From Apostichopus japonicus (taxonomy: Eukaryota > Echinodermata > Holothuroidea > Aspidochirotida > Stichopodidae): DNA of 64,000 nucleotides. A program made the translations under genes and the position numbers. Location: NCBI RefSeq assembly GCF_037975245.1, contig NC_092564.1, forward strand, positions 18,254,484 to 18,318,483, in the 5' to 3' direction. Shown piece by piece: positions 13,001 to 24,081 of the stretch. The notes under the pieces are model-generated. The model ran no database searches, was not told the DNA's origin, and saw nothing but the letters and a program-made list of their open reading frames with translations. Position 1 is the first letter of the stretch; each line of letters begins with the position of its first letter.

Positions 13001-16000
13001 TAAACCCCTGGTCAATGATAACCTGCAGAGACAATCCCTCCAGTTGGCTGCAGTTATATACTGCGCCCAATTACAAGTTACCTCACAGTCACAGGTATCC
13101 ATTTAACCCCTGGCTGGAGAGAGGCAATTGAGCAAAAAGCATCTTGCCCAAGGACAAGTTATTTTCCAGCCATTCTGAGCATCAATTCTGAGGACTTGAG
13201 GTCTGTGGGTGTAGACTCCGTCCTTATGGTAAGGATTCAGTGCCTTGGGCATAAAAGTTTGCGGAACACTGCTTCACAACTGAACACTGCTGTACAATGC
13301 AATTTGAAACGACTGACTTGAACCATTAGAAGTCTCTTGTATGAAATGGCTGACAATGTTGTTAACAGACTGAATATCCTATGAGTATCCGCAATAAGTA
13401 AGTTCTTATGTCGGACGAGAGAGCCGTTGGTTTTCTGGTCACTGGATCATTTGGACCATACCTAAGACTTATTCTTCCGGTTCACTTCTCTCTCTAGTGG
13501 GGAAGGAGTCCAGGTAGAAATCACAACCGTGAACATGACCTTGGATGTATTATTTATGAGAGAGATGGAGCCAGAGAGACTGTTGCTTTCCATGCCAAAG
13601 ACACCGACCTTAAAGTCCCTCCAGAAGAAGGGGATGAGGTAGGAATCACTGTTGTATCTAGGGTTTATACCTAAATAAGGGGATGAGGGTAGGAATAACT
13701 GTAATTATTGGGTGCATACCCTAAATAAGGGGATGAGGTAGGAATTATTGTTGTATAGGGTTTATACCTAAATAAGGGGATGAGGGTAGGAATCACTGTT
13801 GTATCTAGGGTTTATACCCAAATAAGGGGATGAGGTAGGAATTACTGTTTTATAGGGTTTATATCTCAATAAGGGAATGAGGTAGGAACTACTGTTGTAT
13901 AGGGTTTATACCTAAATAAGGGGATGAGGGTAGGAATCACTGTAATTATTGGGTGCATACCTAAATAAGGGGATGAGGTAGGAATCACTGTTGTATAGGG
14001 TTTATACCTAAATAAGGGGATAAGGGTAGGAATTACTGTTGTATAAGGTTTATACCTAAATAAGGGGATGAGGTAAGAATTACTTTTCTATAAGGTTTAT
14101 ACCTAAATAAGGGGATGAGGTAGGAATTACTGTTGTATAAGGTTTATACCTAAATAAGGGGATGAGGTAGGAATTACTGTTGTATAGGGTTTATACCTAA
14201 ATAATGGGATGAGGTAGGAATTACTGTTGTATAAGGTTTATACCTAAATAAGGGGATGAGGTAGGAACTACTGTTGTATAGGGTTTATACCTAAATAAGG
14301 GGATGAGGGTAGGAATCACTGTAATTATTGGGTGCATACCTAAATAAGGGGATGAGGTAGGAATCACTGTTGTATAGGGTTTATACCTAAATAAGGGGAT
14401 GAGGTAAGAATTACTTTTCTATAAGGTTTATACCTAAATAAGGGGATGAGGTAGGAATTACTGTTGTATAAGGTTTATACCTAAATAAGGGGATGAGGTA
14501 GGAACTACTGTTGTATAGGGTTTATACCTAAATAAGGGGATGAGGGTAGGAATCACTGTAATTATTGGGTGCATACCTAAATAAGGGGATGAGGTAGGAA
14601 TCACTGTTGTATAGGGTTTATACCTAAATAAGGGGATAAGGGTAGGAATTACTGTTGTATAAGGTTTATACCTAAATAAGGGGATGAGGTAAGAATTACT
14701 TTTCTATAAGGTTTATACCTAAATAAGGGGATGAGGTAGGAATTACTGTTGTATAGGGTTTATACCTAAATAATGGGATGAGGTAGGAATTACTGTTGTA
14801 TAGGGTTCATACCTTAATAAGGGAATGAGGTAGGAATTACTGTTGTACAGGGTTTATACCTACATATGGGGATAATGGTAGGAATTACTGTAATATTGGG
14901 TGCATACCTAAATAAGGGGATGAGGTAGGAATCACTGTTGTATAGGGTTTATACCTAAATAAGGGGATGAGGTACAAATTACTGTAATAGTTAGTGTACA
15001 TAAATAAAGGGATGAGGTACGAATTACTGTCATATAGTGTTTATACTTACAGATTGTTTTAAAAGCCAGGCTGTGGATGCAAATGTCATCAGTATTCCTC
15101 CTAAATACGCTGACAAATCAAATTATGGTCACCCATGTTCAGATTTAATGCAGCATATGGACATGTCAGGGTTATAATTTAGTACAATGAGTCAGCATTA
15201 GTTTGAGCATTTAGAAGATACTGGAAGTACTTTGTCACTTTATTTTGATAACTTTTAATAATATACAAGTTTATGTAAAATTTGGAGGCATACTGAAACC
15301 AGTGGTTGACAGCAGAATTCATTAAAAGATACAAAAATTCTTGCAGGAAAATAATGCTAACTAATAGCAGGGCTTTGGGGTGGAGGGGGGGGAGGGGTGA
15401 AGGGAATGAAACCTTGATGTCCTCATTAATATACCACATCAGTTCTTAATTAAAACTGAGATCAGCTTTGCAATTAGGTCTGTTGTACTCCACGGACACG
15501 TGGTTAGAAAATATCCCGGTGAAAACTTTGGTCTTGCTTGTATGTAACGTGACTGAATTACTGGACAAGCCACTACCATTACCAAGGACAATTAGGCAGA
15601 AGAGAACGGTGGTTGAATGATGTACTAAGTTTGCTATCATGTCTCTGCAGGTTTCATTCAACATCGCAGAAATCAAACGAGACAAGACCTCGATGGCTGT
15701 GAATATTTCCGTCCTCGATAGAACCTTCGATCCATCCAAGAGAGGTTACGTGGCGGTGCTGAAAGAGAGTTTTGGATTCTTGGAAACTGAAGAACACGAC
15801 AGGGAAGTGTTTTTTCATTATAGGTGAGTCAGATATGGTAGCTTTGTGTCTGCACCGAGTACCCGGGTACCTATATGGCTCTCGTGGTTGGGTACCCGGT
15901 TCTGAATTTACTACCGGGTACAAATGCTAGTTTAGGTGGTGGTGGTGGTGGGTGGATTAGGCAGGCAATGTCAAGTATCTGTGGAAGTTTTTGAAGTCAC

Positions 16001-18615
16001 TTTCTGGTGAAGTGGGTCTGAAAGCCTCTTTCTGTGTTAGTGTCTGGTGAACAATCTATGCGTAGAAATACGCCCAGTCCGCGAGGGAAGTTACTCACTG
16101 GAAATGAGATTTTTGTTGTTATTGACTGCAAGAACAGAAGAGAAAGTTTTCAATTGTATCTGCCACTTTGAGTATGTGAAGAAATGGGGTAAGGCAGGAG
16201 GTTTAAGCTTGGCCAATTTATCCTGGTCACTTGAATCAGATTACACAGATATTGTCTCGTTTCTTCCTGCCAGTCAATTCGACGGTGAAGTCAACGCTCT
16301 TTGCGTCGGCGATGAAGTCGAGTTCTCGTTGGCCCGCAAGGGGTCCAAAGCCAGCGCAGAAAGAGTCAAGCTCATTCCGAAAGGAACCATTCCTGCAGAG
16401 GTAAGACACGTGTAGTAACGATGCCAAAGATTGGCACCGCACCCCCGAATCTGCAGTTAGCGAACGTGCTGTGGATTGGGGCCGTCCGCTGCGAAAACCT
16501 GGGTTGAGAACCTGCTATGCTAACAGTGTACCTCTTGCCTATATAGTTGATCGGCCGGACTCTCATTTCATAAAACGAAGTAACCGCTTCGATTATCATC
16601 TTTCTTCCTCCTTGCAGCATTTTTCAATTTTATCTTGACTTTAGCTCTTCCAAGTGAGGCTTTGTTTTAGTCCTCTGTTCTGTTACAAATCATACACACT
16701 GTAAATATTCTCTTGCATTAAATTTCTCTCAGTTGGTCTCCTTTACTGTTGTATTCATAGTATTATATTAGTGTGGTCACTTGTTTTGATACATACAAAA
16801 TAACCTTTGCGTATCAAAAATCTCAAATCTGCTGCAGAAAATACAGCCGGGGCTACTGAAGGGAAAAGTGTTGCGTCCTTTGAGATGCATCGACCCTCAA
16901 CAAGCCGAGTACACTGGCCTCATTCAGGAGATATCAGAAGGTATGCAGGAACCCACATTTGCTTTTCATCACAAATTATTGTTCATAATTAAGGCTTAAA
17001 TGATCCTGTCCCAATTTTTATTTTTTTTATTTTTTAGTGTTAGATTATTCATTATGATCAATCTTCACAAGCATCTTTGATTCCTTGCTGTAGAAAAATT
17101 GAAAGCAAAATACCTAAGCAATGGTGATGGCATGTTGTGAGTGCAAGTGTGTAATACCTTGGGTTGTATACATGATAACTCATATAAAGTACATGGTGGT
17201 TGAACTTACTACTCGTTGTGTGGGTTCAACATTTAGGATTAGCAGGTTGGGGAGATGGCTAGGTAATGATTTGCTGTTTCTGTTCATTCTCCCCTTTCAT
17301 CGTCTGTGGCCCCTAGATGGCAGCGATGGAAGTAGCTATCCGTACTGCATACTCAGTCTCGCCGATAAGCACGAGTTCCTTCAAAAGCACGACGACGTTT
17401 GCTTTCAACTTGCCACATCGGGGAAGAAAGTCTGGGCCTGGAAGGTAGCCGGCCAGAGGAAATTTGCACGTGCCAAAGTTAGCTCTGTGAAAGGACAGGT
17501 AAAATAAGAACAAATAAAAGCAGAGAAAACCACTCAGATGGCGATAAATTGTATTTTGGAAGTAGCACTTCATTTTTGTGCATCAAATTTTATCCTTGGG
17601 AAAGATTTAAAACTTTCACAGGGAATAAATCACTGTTAACGTTTTTGTATATCATTTTTTGAAGGCTGACTCTTTGCCTCTTATTAAATACTATGGTTCG
17701 TATGTACAAAAAACTACATCTCTGCATCTTGTTTAAAAATTTGACCATTTTGCCATATAGCATTCTGCGATGTCATACGCGTTAAATTAATCCTTGATTT
17801 TGTGAAAGTAGCTGCCCTCTGTTCCTGTTGCTATTCAATTTGTATTTTGTACTTGATCTGAAAATTTGATTGGATAGAGTAGAGTCTTATCTACAATCAT
17901 AACAATGGATATTAGTTAATACCACTAGGTACATCATTAATATCAAAAGTACGGAAGTTCTTTCGTATACCCTCACGAAGAAAAATTAATAACATACATG
18001 CTATTTACATATATGTATTATAGAATTATTTCAAGGTGTGAAGATTACATGTTCCTCCTCTGTGTCTACAGTTTGGGTTCATCGACTACGACATTGGAGA
18101 AGGCAAGAAGCTGTTCTTTCACGTCAGTGAAGTTGTCGACGGGGTGGAGATCGCACCGGGTCACGAGGTCGAGTTTGTCATCGTGCAGAACCAAAAGAAC
18201 GGGCGTTACAGTGCGGTCAACGTCCGAAGGCTCACGTGAGTGGTTTTAGATAAACTCATTTTCTAATAGATATCTTGGCCAGGCTTTTATTCATTAGCTT
18301 AAATCCAGGTAGTTGCGTTTTCACTTGTAAACATTACATAAACTAATTAGATGAACCTTAACTTACCAGATACCAAGAATAATATTATCACCTTGTCAGC
18401 AGTTGGGGCAATTCTCTCAAAAGCTAATACCTACTCGATACTCCTCCCTGCACCAATTAAAATCAGTATCTTGTTGTCTGTCCACCAGAGAATCTCAAAG
18501 GCCCCAGCGACTCAGCCGTCTGAAATCCGTCCAGGGAAGCATTGGACCCAAGTTGGTTATTCTCCGGCAACCCCGAGGACCAGACGGCACCAAGGGCTTT
18601 GCCTTGCAACGATAA
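4028..18615 (+). CDS. CSDE1: Cold shock domain-containing protein E1 (UNR), 18 coding exons
   Basis: Cytoplasmic RNA-binding protein that controls mRNA stability and translation, including IRES use. Coding exons: 4028-4060 (exon from 4021), 5075-5174, 5874-6001, 6908-6952, 7549-7646, 8243-8363, 8987-9073, 9831-10175, 10872-10967, 11360-11404, 12654-12779, 13498-13638, 15651-15823, 16274-16400, 16838-16940, 17317-17498, 18072-18235, 18489-18615. All junctions are GT-AG, phases agree, and the total is 746 residues (human about 798). Five canonical cold shock domains lie near residues 2-73, 153-218, 320-385, 491-550 and 640-704. Their RNP motifs include [57 protein letters not shown] and FGFIDYD/LFFHVSE. 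Non-canonical domains lie between them. The C-terminus carries the SUZ-C motif [18 protein letters not shown] chose the start at 4028 ([11 protein letters not shown]), which aligns with LRETGVIEKLL of vertebrates. The vertebrate leader of about 25 residues is missing, so an upstream coding exon may have been overlooked. Confidence 0.95.
4461..4850. repeat. Tandem repeat of about 148 bp, nearly three copies, CSDE1 intron 1
   Basis: Copies start at about 4461, 4611 and 4757 with ACTTTTTGCACTTCTC-like sequence and share the later block CAACTTGGTAAACC. The overlapping open frames at 4585-4991 come from this repeat and are not genes. Confidence 0.8.
7878..8005. repeat. Direct duplication of about 72 bp, CSDE1 intron 5
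   Basis: The block beginning GGGCTCATGAAAGCTATTTT and ending near CAATACTTT occurs at 7878 and again at 7951. Poly-G tracts (8008-8032, 8090-8104) follow. Confidence 0.8.
10640..10822. repeat. Dispersed 183-bp repeat, copy 1 (CSDE1 intron 8)
   Basis: This block is nearly identical to 39245-39427, in the same orientation. Both copies begin TTAAAGGGTGTGAAGACTCG, share CATCGATCCCAGAAAATACA, and end near CGGT(C/T)AATACC. Similarity stops abruptly at both edges, as expected for an interspersed element. Both begin with TTAA, a possible target word, but no inverted ends or coding capacity were seen, so the class is unknown. Confidence 0.75.
12055..12362 (-). pseudogene. LINE fragment: reverse-transcriptase ORF C-terminus (CSDE1 intron 10)
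   Basis: The minus-strand frame 12350-12153 reads [16 protein letters not shown], then [19 protein letters not shown], then [14 protein letters not shown]. This is the familiar C-terminal tail of non-LTR retrotransposon ORF2 proteins (consensus FF.NRVV..WN.LPEEVV....FK..LD). Only the tail and a short 3' flank remain, so it is a 5'-truncated dead copy, antisense to CSDE1. Confidence 0.8.
12915..13230. repeat. Interspersed TATAGC...AAAGCGCTTTACA repeat with (TAA)n start
   Basis: A (TAA)n run at 12915-12940 is followed by TTTTTATATAGCCC and CTCAAAGCGCTTTACA. I recognise this as a widespread marine-animal repeat head. A related (TAA)n-TATATAGCGCC head opens the LINE relic at 32.05 kb, so this may be the 3' part of a minus-strand LINE. 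No conserved frame is left. Confidence 0.55.
13629..15045. repeat. Minisatellite of about 47 bp, about 30 copies, built from the CSDE1 exon 12 splice junction
   Basis: The unit is GGGGATGAGGTAGGAATTAC followed by TGTTGTATAGGGTTTATACC and TAAATAA. The first copy is the end of CSDE1 exon 12 itself: GGG GAT GAG at 13630-13638, then donor GTAGGA from 13639. By hand I count about 30 GGGATGAG-type starts up to about 15009. Some units carry GAGGGTAGG, GAGGTAAG or GATAAGG variants. A longer block of several units, including the ATTGGGTGCATACC variant, recurs near 13886, 14265 and 14499, so there is higher-order structure. Confidence 0.9.
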
Positions 18616-18952
18616 AGTGCCGGCCTGGCGTTCGGCCGAACGGGTAAATATCGGACCGTTGAGCGTGTTCAAAGGCTGCCGTCGATGGGAGAATACTTGG
18701 GTTAACGCAGAGTTCTATATCAGTTTATGAGAAGCTCATTTTTGTATGTCTAGATCAGGGATACCTTATAAATTAAGTTGCCAAATCTTGTACTAACAAA
18801 AATCACACTGTGAGATGTTTTTCTTTTTGAACATCATTTTGTGTCTTCACGACCAGCTTGTCTTTCTGTGAGTACGTTTTTCCTTCTATTTTTTGTTCCA
18901 TTCTCTCGAGCAGAGCCTAAATTTTAGCTTATAGATGCACAAATGAAAGAAA

Positions 18953-19022
18953 GGTGGGGAGGGACAGGGGAGGGGAGGGAGAGGGAAGGGAGAGGGGAGG
19001 GAGAGTGGAGGGGGAGGGTGGG
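18953..19022 (+). other. G-rich tract with quadruplex potential in the CSDE1 3' UTR
   Basis: More than ten closely spaced runs of three or more G (GGGGAGGG-type) lie on the sense strand within 70 bp, enough for a G-quadruplex in DNA or mRNA. It overlaps a purine-rich simple repeat, so selection for function is not shown. Confidence 0.55.
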
Positions 19023-20281
19023 ATTGATGAGTGCAAGTTTGTTTATGTAATTAAGCACTTATTTACGGGATATTTACTATGTTGTTTGGTAGAGATGAAG
19101 AGAGGCATGTATTTGAGTGAAACAATCATTCATGACCGATGTAGACATTTTGAAGGAGGGGAGGAAAGGGGGGTGTGTGGGGTGGAGGGAGGTGAAGTCT
19201 CGCAAAGATGAGGCTAGGGAAAGGAGGGACTATGAGAAGGTTTAACAGCGAATGCCACATCATGGTTCTGACTGGACATCTTCACAAGTAACCAGAACAC
19301 CATTGATTACAGTATGCTAGGGAGTATTTAAATGTGTTAGCTTAAGACTGTGATCTTTTGCAGATTGCTGAAGAATTTTTTTTTTTTTGTGTGACCTCAA
19401 ATTTAATGGATTCAACTGATGAGAATGAGTAAGACTAGAAAAGGAGATATTTATTATTATTAATATTATTAATAGTATTATTATTACAGAACTGTTCTCA
19501 TTACCTCTAAGCTCTAGATGTATCTTACTACAGACCTTGACTTCTTTGGAAAGATTGAACATAATATTAGTTTTGTTCTGATGTTCCTTGCACTACAAAA
19601 TATTACTGATGACTGCTGACAAACTTGTGCTCAATTTTTTCAACCCCATTTTTTTTTCATTTTTTGTCTCATATTCACCTTGGTTTTGAGGTATTTCTTT
19701 GAAAAAGACAGAACCACGCGGTACTTCACGATTGACAGTTTGTTTTCTGTTACCGTTCTTCTGTCACAAACACATAGTTGATGAAAAACGGCTTAGTTTT
19801 TTGTTGACCACCCCCTCTCCCCCCCCGCCCCCCACAAAAAAAAAGAAGGAAGCTTTTCATTTATGTTTCACTCATTTTAATTGATATATTTTACATCCAA
19901 CTATTCAGTCTTTCATATGCTGTCTACTGTCGATAATTACATATTCAAGAACAAAAAATCTCACTTTAGTCCTTCTCATTGTGAGAGATTTTATGAGTGA
20001 CTTAATATCTTGCAACAGTCAATGCACATTATGCATGTCAGAAATGATACAAAATTATTTTGCACTCCGTTTTACATCTTGTACATTTGTGAAATTCCGA
20101 CAATCATCGTACACGAAGACTTAAAATTTGGTGATGAAAAATTAAATTATTCATATTTTTGGGGGTTTGTATATAAGTATTCAACTGTTGTCCGTTAACA
20201 TCTTACTTTTGAAATACGTAAATGAATATTTCTTTTGTAAAAGTTCTATGCAATTTTCAGGGTAAGGTATTCTGTATGAAC

Positions 20282-20287
20282 AATAAA
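20282..20287 (+). terminator. Candidate polyadenylation signal, CSDE1
   Basis: AATAAA followed by TGTTCTGTGG. It lies 1.67 kb after the CSDE1 stop. It is one of two good candidates. Confidence 0.45.
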
Positions 20288-20754
20288 TGTTCTGTGGACT
20301 ACATCAATGTGAGAATACAATGGAATTTGCATTGTTAGTATTATAGTGATATGAAGAAGGGAAAAAAAAAAAAAAAACTAAAAAAAAATTGTTCTTTTGA
20401 AATTTATTACAAAAGATCCATTGGTAGTGTTATCAGTGATGTGTGTATCGTTTGGGAAGTGACATAGTAATATATTAAACATTCATGAAACTGGGTTGGA
20501 GTTACAGTTATAAAACAGGCAAACTATTTTTGTTAAGTTTCATGGAGAGAATCCCAACTGCATGTGTTTTTAAAAGTATACAAATGTGCTGCCACATTAC
20601 CCTACAGGTAAATGTGCATGTAACCCATAACTGGTTTAATATGAAGTGGTGGACTTAACCTGGTGCCATTTTTTTAATCAAAAAAAGAAATTGAAAAACC
20701 TTGTTACCAAAAATACTTGTATTTTTGTGGGATATTTTTTTCTTTTTTTTTGGA

Positions 20755-20760
20755 AATAAA
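20755..20760 (+). terminator. Candidate distal polyadenylation signal, CSDE1
   Basis: AATAAA preceded by a T-rich tract and followed about 15 bp later by ATGTGTGTGTGCAC, a GU-rich element. The arrangement is better than at 20282, so this may be the main 3' end. Confidence 0.5.
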
Positions 20761-21307
20761 ATTATGTCTCCATGTGTGTGTGCACTTTTTAAATTTTTTT
20801 GGTGCTATAAATAATTCATTCTTAATAGGTGTCATGAAAGATCCCGATCTCTACAATTAGGAAAATCAAGAGCACTTTCGAGTTGATTGCCATAAGTTTA
20901 TGAATATCATAAGTGTCAGAATGTTGTCATAACTCTATGAATATGCAGGTTTATTCAACAGATTGCCAGCATAAGTACCAAAGAAAGCCAAGCTTTCAAA
21001 ATGTTATTTTTTCTTTTCCTTTATTTACGTTCGAGTTTGTCTAGTGGTTTTATGTACGTTAATTTAAACGATAGGTAATGATGTTTTGTTTACTCTAGTA
21101 ACTTTACGCAACCTTTTAAGATGGTGTAAACGGTAAGGAACGAACCCATGAGAAGAATACAAAGCTGATCCCACACGCTATTGTCTTCAATTATTTGTCG
21201 TCTATTTGGAACCCCTTCTTGCATATATTAGCCAGACTTTCAGATTTGTAAGTCACTTTTAAGAAAAGAGGCTGGGGAGGGAGAAGGTTGGCCCTCTTTG
21301 ACAGTAA

Positions 21308-21725
21308 TGATGAAAAGGTTGCCAGACAACTACCCCCGAAGACAAATACCCCCAAGGGTAGGTACCCCCAAGACGATTACCCCTGGACAAGTACCCACAA
21401 GGACAATTACCCCCACCCCCTGGCAATTACCTCCGGGAAAACTCCACCCGCGCAAATTCATTGGCACAGATACCTCACCCAGGTTACTACCCCAACTGAA
21501 CCAGAATACACCCCAGTCCCCCCCCCCCCCCTATAGTTAACGGCATATGTCCAGGAGGATATTAGTCCGGGGGTATTTATCTGGGAGGTAATTGTCTAGG
21601 GGGTATTTGTCTGAGGAGGTAGTTGTCCGGGTGGGTAGTTGTCCTGGGGGGTAATTGTCCGGTGAGTAATCGTCCGGGCGGTTATTGACTGGGGGGTAAT
21701 CGTCCGGGGGTATTTGTCCGGTCAC
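21308..21725. repeat. Inverted minisatellite arms (GACAATTACCCCC units), foldback-like
   Basis: The left arm (about 21326-21525) repeats a 13-15 bp unit close to GACAATTACCCCC. The right arm (about 21556-21722) repeats its complement, GGGGGTAATTGTCC. The arms are separated by about 30 bp that include a C run at 21519-21530. The whole would fold into one long hairpin. I could not find a target-site duplication. The open frames on both strands, rich in P, T, N and D, come from the repeat. Confidence 0.7.
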
Positions 21726-22230
21726 AGATGTAAAAGAGAGAATATATAAGATGATGGGAGACATTCAATACATGGTTTACCTTTTGTTAAATGTTAAAGT
21801 TTGTATTTAAGGACTTGCTCTCGACATCAAATAGCATTATGACCTCTACAAATATAATTAGTTTCTTTTATTAAAGTATTCGGGTCTACACACCTGCAAG
21901 TATGAAGTTAATCCACCTTTATAGTAACTTATACACATTACAAGCCAAAGTATCAAGTGCAAACACGCACAAATCGTTGCACAGATTTGGATTCAACAAG
22001 GAAGAAAACACAGGAAAACAAAAAAGTAGAGAGGACTAAATGTGTGGAATTGGTTAGTTTAATCTGTCTATACAATATCAAGGTGTTTATAGTTAGCATC
22101 AGCCACAAATTCACTTTACCTACTCCCATGTCTATAGCCATGAGAATACCAAACTAATATAAATATACACATACATAAATAATATTGTCACATCCTACAG
22201 ACCACTCCACCCCAAACTGATTTTAAGCCC

Positions 22231-22341
22231 AAAAAATATATATATATATCGATTTCAATTTAATATATATATAAATATGTACATATATATATATATATAT
22301 ATATATACCTGTATATATATATATATATATATATATACCTG

Positions 22342-22375
<34 letters not shown>

Positions 22376-22408
22376 TATATACCTGTATATATATATATAT
22401 ATATATAC

Positions 22409-22445
<37 letters not shown>

Positions 22446-22449
22446 GTTA

Positions 22450-22486
<37 letters not shown>

Positions 22487-22540
22487 GTATATATATATAT
22501 ATATATATATACCTGTATATATATATATATATATATATAC

Positions 22541-22583
<43 letters not shown>

Positions 22584-22670
22584 GTTATATATGTATATAT
22601 ATATATACCTGTATATATATATATATATATATATATACCGTTATATATGTATATATATATATATAATCAA
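22231..22670. repeat. Compound (TA)n microsatellite with CCTG/CCGT interruptions
   Basis: Runs of TATATA are broken at intervals by ACCTGT or ACCGTT, giving a higher-order repeat. The YIYIYI open frames here are artefacts. Confidence 0.95.
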
Positions 22671-23888
22671 CATATATATATCAACAATTGTATAGAATCT
22701 TTGGCAGTTGTGTCTTCTAGTTAGGGTTACCGTAAGTCCCAATACATCATGGTTGTCCATTTCTTGCAATGAAAATACCATGTACCGCCAACAAGCTTAA
22801 TTTGTCCCAATTTTCTACGGGTCTGTGTGACGTTAGAAAGATACCACTGCTATTTGTGATACATGTGCAAAGTTTGAAGACATAGGAAAAGTACATCGAG
22901 CATATGTCATTATCGGTGCATGTTTCGGATGCGTGATCTAACGGTTGTCAACACACAGATATGATTGCTGGCAACATAAATAACCCCACAAACTTGGTGG
23001 GAAATGCTACATAGCCAGCCCTCTTTAAATTCCAAATGAGAGAGGGACACAGACACACTTTCAAAGAAATATGGTAACCCCAGGTCTAGTAAAATACAGT
23101 TATCTAACAGAATAATGGCGCACCCCACATATCTTAAAATTATGTCACATTTTTGTGTACTTCCCCCATTAATGACTTTGGAAGAACATTTTTTCATTCA
23201 ATCAGATAATTAACCACCCTTTGTCTTAGAACATGATCATCTCATGTGACAACAGTGGTTTGTGGATAGGTGTGAGTACAACGGCAATGCACATGTAATA
23301 TAACACACAGTAAGATAATTGCTACAGTTACCAACCAGGATGTGTTTACAGATTGTCATGTAATGTATTTTTTACTTTATGACTGGGTAAGCAGGCATTT
23401 CAACTGAGGAAGGAATGACCATGTGATACCCGAGTTCTGACCATTTAACTCTGGTACTTCTCTTCAGAACTGGTAATGAGAAAGTACACCAAATGTAGAA
23501 CGATTTATACTAAAATTTCCGTATAAATGCAATATTCTAGGAGAAATATTGCAAATGACTATCCTACACAACACGAGATAGAACAGAGAAGCCAAAGAAC
23601 ACCTTATCGGAATGAAGGAATGACATAATGATTAAAAAAAAATTCTTTGAGATATTGTCACTTTTTCATAATTTTGTTACAGTTCTCTAAGAAGGCTTTC
23701 CCGTACAACAACAAATAAAATGTTTAAAGCCATCGTTGAAAATGCCAGTGAAGTAGACGATTAATTAATTTTCTAAAGTCAGACCGGGCCCGGAGACAAT
23801 CGTGTCACAGGGCCCCCTGTCCATCTGTAAATTATAATAGGAGAACACACTTATCATGTTATCAATATTTCCCCAGGCCCCCTTGTTA

Positions 23889-23894
23889 TTTATT
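23889..23894 (-). terminator. Candidate polyadenylation signal, DYNC2I1
   Basis: TTTATT on the plus strand is AATAAA on the minus strand, about 190 bp after the DYNC2I1 stop. The downstream element is not obvious. Confidence 0.35.
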
Positions 23895-24081
23895 GACCCT
23901 GGAACTGAAGCCAGGCCCTTAACCCATCCTCTTAGGCCTGTCCCAAGTACTTCCATATGTAGCTTGGGATGAATCCATTAGGAATGCATGTCTCACAGAT
24001 TTGAGGCTGTGGGGATAGGATAGTCATGACATGTCCGATGAGCCTCTTTAAGCCTTTGATTTCCTGACAATCCGATCACAA

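Larger units (their letters stand above)
18616..20780 (+). other. CSDE1: Probable 3' UTR of CSDE1
   Basis: No coding similarity follows the TAA stop at 18613-18615. The stretch contains a G-rich tract, an (ATT)n run at about 19452-19490, poly-A near 20360 and two AATAAA hexamers. Short open frames here (18954-20198) look random. Confidence 0.6.
20781..23888. other. Intergenic region between convergent CSDE1 and DYNC2I1
   Basis: No gene is supported here. It holds the inverted array at 21.3-21.7 kb and the TA array at 22.2-22.7 kb. The remaining 20.8-21.3, 21.7-22.2 and 22.7-23.9 kb appear as unremarkable single-copy AT-rich sequence. Confidence 0.6.

Noticed and set aside
13629-15045. CRISPR-like array
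   Set aside because: The units are contiguous tandem copies without unique spacers, in an animal intron.
15835-15925. Cluster of GGGTACCCGG-like words with short palindromes in CSDE1 intron 13
   Set aside because: The spacing is irregular and no element boundaries or duplications could be defined.
21288-21764. Proline-rich open frames on both strands
   Set aside because: They arise from the GACAATTACCCCC inverted array.
22277-22695. Open frames of alternating Y and I
   Set aside because: Pure TA microsatellite.
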